From Maribacter sp. (GTDB lineage Bacteria; Bacteroidota; Bacteroidia; Flavobacteriales; Flavobacteriaceae), in the NCBI GenBank assembly GCA_018679695.1, contig JAHHKH010000283.1:1-5786 (forward strand): 5,786 bases of DNA, in the 5' to 3' direction. The translations under genes and the position numbers were made by a program. Positions 1-5,141 of this stretch are shown one piece after another. Every line of letters begins with the position of its first letter. Position 1 is the stretch's first letter. The notes under the pieces were generated by a model. That model was not told the DNA's origin. It did not search any database and saw nothing but the letters and a program-made list of their open reading frames with translations.

Positions 1-266
1 CCATTCAAGTTCAAAATATTGTGGAAGAAATTGGTAAAATAGATTCAATAAAGAATGTACATCACGTACATATTTGGCAATTGAATGAAGACGAAGTGCA
101 TCTAGAAGCCCATATAGACTTTATAAAAGATATTAAAATTTCTGAATTTGATATTATCCTGGATCGGATTGAGGATGAAATGTTTCATAAGTTTGGTATC
201 AACCATGTCAATATTCAACCGGAGTTCGGGAAATGTGATGTCAAACATATCATTGTTCAAGACTAA
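1..266 (+). CDS. Cation diffusion facilitator (CzcD/ZitB-type) metal exporter, C-terminal fragment
   Basis: The reading frame is open from the window edge (first full codon at base 3) to a TAA at 264-266, giving about 87 residues, so the start and all membrane helices lie upstream. What remains matches the cytoplasmic C-terminal domain of CDF transporters: a run reading IDSIKNVHHVHIWQL, then alternating hydrophobic strand residues ending in EAHIDF, a helix with ILDRIEDEMFHKFGI, a strand HVNIQPEF, and a Cys-Asp near the end (GKCD). The family exports Zn, Co, Cd or Fe across the inner membrane by proton antiport, and this domain binds metal at the dimer interface. The histidines in VHHVHIW and the terminal Cys fit that role. 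Which metal it carries cannot be told from this fragment. The next gene overlaps its stop codon. Confidence 0.85.
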   Translation, partial: IQVQNIVEEIGKIDSIKNVHHVHIWQLNEDEVHLEAHIDFIKDIKISEFDIILDRIEDEMFHKFGINHVNIQPEFGKCDVKHIIVQD

Positions 267-709
267 TGATGAAGATCAGTGTAAAAAAATTTGATGAACT
301 TTCATTAGAGGAGCTGTACGGTATTCTACAACTGCGGGCTGAGGTTTTTGTTGTGGAGCAAGATTGTGTGTATCAGGACTTGGATGAAAAAGACCAGAAA
401 GCGCTTCATGTTATTGGCACAAAAAACGGAAAAATGGTCGCATATGCCCGAATTTTCAAACCCGGGGATTATTATAAAGAGGCAAGTATTGGCAGGGTTG
501 TCGTCAAAAAATCAGAGCGCGAGTATGGCTATGGTTATGATATCATGAACGCCGCTATTGAAGTGGTCAATAAAAATCTAAAGGAGGCCGTTATATTTCT
601 TTCGGCACAGACATATCTGAAGAAATTTTACAATTCCTTGGGATTCAAACAAGTGGGAGAAGGGTATTTGGAAGACGGTATTCCACACATAGGAATGCTA
701 AAAAAATAA
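266..709 (+). CDS. elaA: ElaA-type GNAT family N-acetyltransferase
   Basis: A complete 147-residue GNAT-fold protein, close to the usual ElaA length of about 150. Diagnostic stretches are LQLRAEVFVVEQDCVYQDLD at residues 21-40, IGRVVV at 75-80 on the beta-4 strand, the acetyl-CoA pyrophosphate loop R85-E-Y-G88-Y-G90 (R-x-x-G-x-G), LSAQTYLKKFYNSLGF at 112-127, and the C-terminal signature YLEDGIPHI at 134-142. GNAT enzymes move an acetyl group from acetyl-CoA to an amine. The physiological substrate of ElaA is not established as far as I know. The ATG at 266 shares its A with the TAA stop of the upstream transporter gene (TAATG), which suggests translational coupling. A second ATG directly follows at 269 and could be the real start, changing the protein by one residue. 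No clear Shine-Dalgarno sequence is visible. The gene ends 13 bases from the convergent gene at 723. Confidence 0.9.
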   Translation: MMKISVKKFDELSLEELYGILQLRAEVFVVEQDCVYQDLDEKDQKALHVIGTKNGKMVAYARIFKPGDYYKEASIGRVVVKKSEREYGYGYDIMNAAIEVVNKNLKEAVIFLSAQTYLKKFYNSLGFKQVGEGYLEDGIPHIGMLKK

Positions 710-722
710 ATTGAATACTTAA

Positions 723-1097
723 TTAAATCCGGATAGGTGATTTATTGGTAAGGTTTATGTCTTCCAACATGTTTTCAGTGAACTTATAATGCCCTTTAGT
801 GGTAATTATCCTAAACCTATTCGATTTCAATCGGCTCAGCGCATCTAAAAACAACCATTTCGACTTTAATTGCAAGGGTTTTTCAGATTTAAGGCTAATT
901 TCAAAAAAATACTTCATACCATTTTTAAGTGCCACGATATCAGGGGTTATTCTAATATCACTACCTATTTTTGAATAGGACTTTGGGGTTTCATAACCAT
1001 CAATATCCGCTTTTATACTTTCAAAGCCCGTAGCTTCCAAATGGTGAATTGATTTTTCGAGAAATTCCTTGTTCTCCGTTTTTTCTATACTGATCAT
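723..1097 (-). CDS. Small conserved hypothetical protein with possible PD-(D/E)XK-like core
   Basis: I cannot name this gene. I start it at the ATG at 1095-1097 (MISIEKTENKEF, 124 residues). A TTG two codons further upstream (1101-1103) is possible but less likely. The protein is soluble, basic towards the C-terminus, with no signal peptide or membrane helix. Its centre has P52-D53 in ITPDIVALKNG followed by a hydrophobic strand KYFFEISLK with E66 and K70, then a Trp-containing helix (LKSKWLFLDALSRL) and a strand leading to TTKGHYKF. The order acidic residue, beta hairpin, Glu-plus-Lys strand, helix resembles restriction-endonuclease-like (PD-(D/E)XK) folds. However, the spacing E-x-x-x-K is not the standard E-x-K, so nuclease activity is only a guess. 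I recall similar small proteins in other Flavobacteriaceae but no functional name. It converges with the acetyltransferase gene, with only 13 bases between the stop codons. Confidence 0.7.
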   Translation of the reverse strand: MISIEKTENKEFLEKSIHHLEATGFESIKADIDGYETPKSYSKIGSDIRITPDIVALKNGMKYFFEISLKSEKPLQLKSKWLFLDALSRLKSNRFRIITTKGHYKFTENMLEDINLTNKSPIRI

Positions 1098-1240
1098 AGG
1101 CAAAAGATAGTTGAAAATTCTAACAGAAACAAATTTTAAACGTTGATTAACAGTGATTTAAGTCTTTGCTTTAGGTTTGGATACAAAAAACCCCAATATC
1201 TTGTGGAATCATTCCTTTTTTCTTCCTAATTAAGGCGAGG

Positions 1241-2170
1241 TCAATCAATATTAAAGTGCTTTAACACCCTTAGGGCCCTCAAGGTATTCCACCTACTTGG
1301 TTTACCGGCAGTTTCCATATCAAAATGAACCTTTCCGGGATGTTTTGCCTGTACATTCCAAGTAGTGTCTTTGTTGCGTTTTTTTAACAAGATATCAAGC
1401 GCTGGGTTCATTCTACTATCCCATTGCGAATTCGCAAACTGAAAATAATCCAAGGCCTTTAAAATATCATACCGCCATCTGCCCGGATAAGATAGTCGTA
1501 GAAAGTCTTTTCTAATGATTTCACCCGTTCGATCTGATAAGAACAATTGGTGCAATAGTATAAACTCCTCAGCACTATCCCTTGCATTTTGAAGATCATT
1601 CGTACGGTAGGTGTATCCTGCGTCCTGAAACGATGCAATTCCTTCAAGAACAGAAAGCGTTGTGTGCAAAGAACTATGGGTTGCACCACTTCTTGTAGTT
1701 CTACAATTAAAACCACCATCTGGCATTTTCTCCTTAAGAATACAATCGACAATAGCGTGTAGTCTCTGCTCACGGGTTTTAAAGTAAGACGCATAATTCA
1801 AAAACATTCCATTAACGCAAACATCACTATGGGCCGATGTTGAAGGACCCAATCGAATACCACCATCCTCTGACTTGTTCCCATCCAATACCATCCCAAT
1901 AGTTTCCCGGACTTTTACATTCCCGGAATCCAAGTTGAGATTGCGTAGATCGAGTAAGGTGTAATGCGTGGATGTCCATTTAGGCTGATAAAAACGTTGC
2001 CCCCAATGCCCATTTGGGTTTCGTTTGGATAAAAACCGTTTGCCCCAACCTTCAGTGGCAATCCTGTCTTGCAGATCCTTTCTATCTACCCCCAACAAAT
2101 CCCTGTGAACCTGATATTGTATTGAAATATCCCCATTAAGCAACCATTCTATAAGTTCTGGCCTATCCAT
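1241..2170 (-). CDS. Alpha/alpha-toroid protein of the prenyltransferase/squalene cyclase superfamily, function unknown
   Basis: A complete 309-residue cytoplasmic protein starting at ATG 2168-2170 with the typical opening RPELIEWLLNGDISIQYQV. Repeated toroid-type motifs include NPNGHWGQ (51-58), KWTSTHYTL (64-72), EDGGIRLG (101-108), PDGGFNCR (150-157), THSSLHTT (164-171), PGRWRYD (229-235) and a C-terminal PSRWNTLRALRVLK (291-304). Such G-G-F/W motifs at the start of helical hairpins are the hallmark of the terpenoid cyclase/protein prenyltransferase fold, and I recognise the whole architecture as a widespread family of about 310 residues usually labelled hypothetical or 'squalene cyclase'. 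It is less than half the length of a true squalene-hopene cyclase and I see no catalytic DXDD, so hopene synthesis is not supported. D116-x-C118 with H169 resembles the zinc site of prenyltransferase beta subunits. It lies 85 bases downstream of the glycosyltransferase gene on the same strand. Its substrate is unknown. Confidence 0.8.
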   Translation of the reverse strand: MDRPELIEWLLNGDISIQYQVHRDLLGVDRKDLQDRIATEGWGKRFLSKRNPNGHWGQRFYQPKWTSTHYTLLDLRNLNLDSGNVKVRETIGMVLDGNKSEDGGIRLGPSTSAHSDVCVNGMFLNYASYFKTREQRLHAIVDCILKEKMPDGGFNCRTTRSGATHSSLHTTLSVLEGIASFQDAGYTYRTNDLQNARDSAEEFILLHQLFLSDRTGEIIRKDFLRLSYPGRWRYDILKALDYFQFANSQWDSRMNPALDILLKKRNKDTTWNVQAKHPGKVHFDMETAGKPSRWNTLRALRVLKHFNID

Positions 2171-2255
2171 TTGACTTAGAGCTAATCGTTTGAATCATAA
2201 ACTTAATTATGGCATCATCCAAAATTGTATTGAACCTATTCTCGAAAAGGTTGTC

Positions 2256-3479
2256 CTACGCTTTAAAATCAGCTGCCCTGATTTTATCGTATTCCGTAAA
2301 TTCCATCGGCTCCCTACAAACAATTTCTTGGGGTATATTTGCCAGGATCTTATTGAAATCGGACTCTTCCCATGAATTTATCAAGTTGGCAAATTCATCG
2401 GCCTGATGTTCTTCGGGAAAATATTTCCGGTTCATTTTAACAATGGCTTTTAACATAGGTAAATAAGGCTGCAAATCTGTAGTGGTCGATGCCGCCTCAC
2501 TATCAATCCAAGCTATTGGCACCTTGATTATCGATTCTTTTTTTAGAAGCTCGGTTCTTAATAACAATTCAATATCAAAAGCAAATTTCCTTTCAAGCAG
2601 GCCTTCAATAATTTCAGGTACAATTTCGGCCCTAAAGGCTTTGAACCCACACTGGGTATCTATTATCCCCCCTAAATTTGGAATAAGCCTTTTCCATAGA
2701 TATATAAACAACTTGCCCCGGTCATTTCTAGCGCCTTTTTTTATAACTACCGACCTAGCCTCCCTTCGAGAACCAATGGCGGCTAATTTGTTCTGGTTTA
2801 TCAATGGGTCTACCAGTAACATAAGTTGGCCCAAATGGGTAGAAAGATCAGCATCAGTATATACTACGATTTGGTTCTTGCTTTTAGTTTCTTTGATAGC
2901 GTCCCACATACCATAAATTATGGACCCCCCTTTTTGACTTTCATTGGTTGAATGGATTGTTTTTGCAGGGGATAATTTTTGTTCAATGGCTTCAGCCAAG
3001 AACAGGACCCTAACCTTATCATTCAAGCCGTTTTTATCAACAATACCTTGTGCTATGTTGCCGCTTCCTTCAGGACAGCCGTCATCAACTATTATTAATT
3101 CCCATTCAATTTTTGGGCAATTTTTGAACAACCATTCAAGTTGTGCTATTTTCTTGAGAAGAAAATCCTCACCATGGGGGTGCTCACTTATTTTCTTTAT
3201 TCTATTATGCTCCTTGTATATGGCAAAAACTATTGAAACCATTAGAGGTTCCTTTGTTTTTGAAGCAATTATTTTTGATTTGGCAATTTTAAGAGCCAAT
3301 AAAATGAAAATCAAGGTATCGTCATTTTGTGCGATCAACTTGGCTTCAATTTTCTCTATTTCTGAAATACCGTACTTCTCTTTTAGTATTGTTTCTACGG
3401 TTTCAATGATAATTTCTGAATGACTATCATTTGTTAAATCAAGTTCTTTGGGACAGGATGCGATTATTTTTTCAAGCAT
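2256..3479 (-). CDS. Family 2 glycosyltransferase, dolichyl-phosphate-glucose synthase-like, soluble
   Basis: A complete 407-residue protein from ATG 3477-3479 to TAG. The GT-A domain begins near residue 79 with MVSIVFAIYKE, followed by the nucleotide-binding strand ELIIVDDG (127-134), KGGSIIYGMWDA (183-194), the metal-binding DxD in YTDADLS (D209-A-D211), GSRRE (236-240), TQCGFKAF (275-282) and FAFDIELL (299-306). The TQCGFK plus F-D-I-E-L-L combination is characteristic of the ALG5/DPG-synthase-like branch of GT2, which moves a sugar from a nucleotide sugar to a polyprenyl or dolichyl phosphate. Two things differ from typical members. First, the roughly 78 residues before the catalytic domain form a predicted helical extension of unknown role. 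Second, I see no transmembrane helix at either end, so the enzyme may be cytosolic or only peripherally attached. Donor and acceptor cannot be deduced. The gap to the upstream M23-like gene is 211 bases, so it may have its own promoter. Confidence 0.88.
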   Translation of the reverse strand: MLEKIIASCPKELDLTNDSHSEIIIETVETILKEKYGISEIEKIEAKLIAQNDDTLIFILLALKIAKSKIIASKTKEPLMVSIVFAIYKEHNRIKKISEHPHGEDFLLKKIAQLEWLFKNCPKIEWELIIVDDGCPEGSGNIAQGIVDKNGLNDKVRVLFLAEAIEQKLSPAKTIHSTNESQKGGSIIYGMWDAIKETKSKNQIVVYTDADLSTHLGQLMLLVDPLINQNKLAAIGSRREARSVVIKKGARNDRGKLFIYLWKRLIPNLGGIIDTQCGFKAFRAEIVPEIIEGLLERKFAFDIELLLRTELLKKESIIKVPIAWIDSEAASTTTDLQPYLPMLKAIVKMNRKYFPEEHQADEFANLINSWEESDFNKILANIPQEIVCREPMEFTEYDKIRAADFKA

Positions 3480-3690
3480 ACGGGTACTCTTTTTTAATTC
3501 TAATTCGGGCTTTAAAATGTCAGGAACTACATTTCAAACAAAGAAAATTGTTGGAACAAAGACCGGGATAAAGAAGGGTTTTATTTTCTTTTGAAATATA
3601 ATGAAATAGCGGGAAAATCCATTCTAAAATCCGCTCAATTTTTGGTCACCGATTTCGTAGTTGTTGAACAAAGATCAGCGCACTTTCAGA
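3480..3690. other. Intergenic region, 211 bases, with short repeats and a weak stem-loop
   Basis: This is the longest non-coding stretch in the window. It lies between the end of the M23-like gene and the start of the glycosyltransferase gene, both on the minus strand. It holds three copies of AACAAAGA (3537-3544, 3555-3562, 3667-3674; read as TCTTTGTT on the transcribed strand), and a 5-bp inverted repeat AGCGG/CCGCT at 3608-3612 and 3631-3635 with an 18-base loop that contains a repeated AAAATCC. The stem-loop could contribute to ending transcription of the M23-like gene, but no T-run follows it on the minus strand. A promoter for the glycosyltransferase gene would be expected here. No sequence fits the Bacteroidota TTTG / TAnnTTTG pattern at both boxes. 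Confidence 0.4.
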
Positions 3691-3909
3691 CTACCGACCC
3701 TCAACTTGAGGAGCACTGTGATTCAAAACATCCCCTCTTATAAGGTATCGGCCGTTTATTGTAAATGGGACGGCCTTACCATTTAGGATGGTTTTAGGAA
3801 TCCCCCCGCTTTCAACATGTAAATGCAAATGGGGTTCGCTAGTGTTTCCTGTATTGCCTACCTTGCCAAGCGGAGTGTTGGTGGTTACATAATCGCCTTC
3901 ATCAACCAA
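3691..3909 (-). CDS. C-terminal piece of the split M23-like protein, carrying the H-x-H motif
   Basis: This frame carries the last part of the M23-like domain: VDEGDYVTTNTPLGKVG, then GNTGNTSEPHLHLHV with the H-x-H pair (H264 and H266 in the joined protein), and a 40-residue tail. The only nearby start codon is a TTG at 3907-3909, which lies inside a conserved strand and overlaps the end of the upstream frame. I do not regard it as a real independent start. The piece is best read as the 3' end of the broken gene; it ends at TAG 3691-3693. Confidence 0.5.
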   Translation of the reverse strand: MVDEGDYVTTNTPLGKVGNTGNTSEPHLHLHVESGGIPKTILNGKAVPFTINGRYLIRGDVLNHSAPQVEGR

Positions 3910-4621
3910 TACACTTCCTTTTTTTTAAATGCGCCAATAATACTTCAACCCCTCCGCTTACGATTAAAATATGGTTGCCCGCTAAATGGCCAACATCTGT
4001 AATTGGGGGATTCTGGTCATCAAATTTATCAACAACAACCGAAATGGTCCCGTCAATAGGACTGTATATCTGTTCACCAAAAATGGCATAGTTCTCAAGG
4101 TTTTCTCCTCCCACAAATGTAGTGGAGCGCATACCAAGTGCATTCAATCCAACAATATCGAGCGCATGGTTTTGTGGCTTAACATGAAAGTGCCCATTTG
4201 TAAAAGGACTTGCGCCACCGTGTAAGACAATCTGTTTTCCATGGCGAAAAGGCGAGGCTAAATCTATCGTATCGTCTGGAATTGAGTAGCCTTTAAAAGC
4301 AAACCAATTCAAGCCTGAAAATATAACAAGCAGAATCATATAAATTCCCACCTCCAATACCACGACCATTTTCTTAGGTTTTGAAACCGGCTTCCTTATT
4401 CGTCTATAGCTGATTGCAACAGCAATTAAAAAAAGTACTGGAAATAGCGGGCGAAGATAAATACCGACCATCTCCCAACGAACCGTTGCCCACAAATAGG
4501 CCATGATAGAACCAAAGGCTATAGTCGTAAGTAGCCAAAATACAGTGTTAGGCTGTCTCTTAGTTGCAACTGTTCCTATTAAAATAAGAGGAACAACAAT
4601 ATAGAACAGGGAAATGAGCAT
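3902..4621 (-). CDS. N-terminal piece of the split M23-like protein (membrane helices plus first part of the domain)
   Basis: If the sequence is taken literally, translation from ATG 4619-4621 runs 239 residues and ends at TGA 3902-3904, five residues (RKCIG) after the frame is lost. This product would keep the four membrane helices, the D155 motif and H231 of LLAHL, but would lack the H-x-H strand that M23 enzymes need for zinc binding. It would therefore probably be inactive as a peptidase unless the frame is restored. Confidence 0.6.
   Translation of the reverse strand: MLISLFYIVVPLILIGTVATKRQPNTVFWLLTTIAFGSIMAYLWATVRWEMVGIYLRPLFPVLFLIAVAISYRRIRKPVSKPKKMVVVLEVGIYMILLVIFSGLNWFAFKGYSIPDDTIDLASPFRHGKQIVLHGGASPFTNGHFHVKPQNHALDIVGLNALGMRSTTFVGGENLENYAIFGEQIYSPIDGTISVVVDKFDDQNPPITDVGHLAGNHILIVSGGVEVLLAHLKKRKCIG
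3919..3926 (-). repeat. A8 homopolymer at the frameshift point
   Basis: The coding strand reads GCG CAT TTA AAA AAA AGG AAG, with eight consecutive A residues. Removing one A gives CAT TTA AAA AAA GGA AGT GTA (H-L-K-K-G-S-V), which joins the two halves of the M23-like protein. Tracts of this length are prone to replication slippage, to RNA-polymerase slippage and to sequencing indels, and the sequence alone cannot separate these. Confidence 0.8.
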
Positions 4622-4706
4622 TATGGTATTCGTATGACTTTGTTGAAGGGCGCAAAAAACGCTCCCCTTATTAAAACCGCCAGGATTTCGCAGGCATTAC
4701 ATTTGT

Positions 4707-5126
4707 TTATTTACTTTTTATCATTATGACAGCAATTTTTCCGCCAATCCATGCCATCGGAATATATGCAAGAAGGATGTCCGTGACTGCAAACCAAGTG
4801 GGCCCCGGAAGCATGTAGTTGACGATTATACCTCCAATTAAAAACAATACACCAATGCCCAGTGCAAATCGCATCTTGTGGTTTGCAGCCATTAAGCCGG
4901 CGATCATCGCTCCAATTAGGGTTCCCAGGGCATGCGCCAAAAAAGGGAAAATAAAATATTTGAAACCTAAAGTAGGTAATGCCTCGACCATCGCATTCAT
5001 ATCGTTGGGATTAACCCCCTCTATGGGAATCAGGACATGGCCAATTTTAATAAGCCCCATATTGATGATACTGCCGCCTAACCAACCTAAAACTACGGCT
5101 AGAATATTTTTGATAAGTGGATTCAT
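4707..5126 (-). CDS. Small four-helix integral membrane protein, unknown function
   Basis: A complete 139-residue, strongly hydrophobic protein from ATG 5124-5126 to TAA 4707-4709. Four likely membrane helices lie at about residues 6-29, 56-80, 86-104 and 111-136. The first loop (30-55) is polar and contains GVNPNDMNAMVEALP. Glycine-rich small-residue packing occurs in helix 1 (LGWLGGSI) and helix 2 (HALGTLIGAMIAGLMA), and a short basic linker ANHKMRF sits between helices 2 and 3. I recognise this only as a type of protein annotated as hypothetical in Bacteroidota, and I assign no function. It starts 15 bases after the stop of the phosphodiesterase gene, so the two are probably co-transcribed. 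No Shine-Dalgarno sequence is visible in the 15-base gap. Confidence 0.8.
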   Translation of the reverse strand: MNPLIKNILAVVLGWLGGSIINMGLIKIGHVLIPIEGVNPNDMNAMVEALPTLGFKYFIFPFLAHALGTLIGAMIAGLMAANHKMRFALGIGVLFLIGGIIVNYMLPGPTWFAVTDILLAYIPMAWIGGKIAVIMIKSK

Positions 5127-5141
5127 AGTTGGGTGTTTGTA

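Larger units (their letters stand above)
3691..4621 (-). pseudogene. Membrane-anchored M23-like (LytM/lysostaphin fold) protein, interrupted by a one-base frameshift
   Basis: Joining two overlapping minus-strand frames gives one coherent 309-residue protein. Four hydrophobic helices (about residues 2-18, 26-46, 56-71 and 86-106) are followed by an extracytoplasmic M23-like domain: NHALDIV (151-157), YSPIDGTI (186-193), GNHILIVSGG (215-224), LLAHLKK (228-234), then after the frame change GSVLVDEGD, PLGKVGNTGNTSEPHLHLHV and a C-terminal tail ending VEGR. The join falls at eight A residues on the coding strand (plus 3919-3926): seven A residues would read LLAHLKK-GSVLVDEGD without a break, exactly as M23 domains usually run. 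M23 proteins are zinc-dependent peptidoglycan endopeptidases, but here the first motif has N-H-A-L-D instead of H-x-x-x-D, so catalysis is doubtful. The break could be a sequencing error, a real mutation, or a site of slippage. Separation from the membrane-protein gene upstream is 85 bases. Confidence 0.8.

Noticed and set aside
348..548. Open frame of 66 codons inside the acetyltransferase gene
   Set aside because: It overlaps elaA in another frame, and elaA motifs run through the whole stretch.
1130..1137. CAAATTTT, read on the minus strand as AAAATTTG, a near match to the Bacteroidota -7 box TAnnTTTG, 33 bases before the ATG at 1097
   Set aside because: The first consensus base differs and no TTG/TTTG is found at the right distance upstream, so the promoter call is too weak to list.
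1170..1225. Possible terminator after the toroid gene (AAAAAACCCC, GGAATCATTCC and a T-run)
   Set aside because: The stems are at most five pairs with unsuitable loops, and the T-run is not placed after a stem in the minus direction.
1459..1794. Minus-strand open frame of 111 codons in another frame
   Set aside because: It is embedded in the toroid protein gene, whose conserved motifs cover this region.
2190..2406. Short plus-strand open frames covering the gap after the toroid gene start
   Set aside because: They run into the 3' end of the glycosyltransferase gene on the opposite strand and show no recognisable protein features.
2482..3423. Two long open frames on the plus strand (2482-2916 and 2944-3423), in the same frame
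   Set aside because: They lie entirely antisense to the glycosyltransferase gene, whose motifs are unambiguous. Their translations resemble no family and reflect codon bias of the opposite strand.
3699..3711. Palindrome CCTCAACTTGAGG as a possible terminator or operator
   Set aside because: It lies inside the last codons of the M23-like gene (A-P-Q-V-E-G), has a one-base centre and no following T-run; probably coincidental.
4630..4690. Imperfect GC-rich inverted repeat around GGGCGCAAAAAACGCTCCC in the gap between the membrane protein and the M23-like gene
   Set aside because: The stem contains an A-G mismatch and a G-T pair, and on the transcribed strand no T-run follows, so I do not call a terminator.
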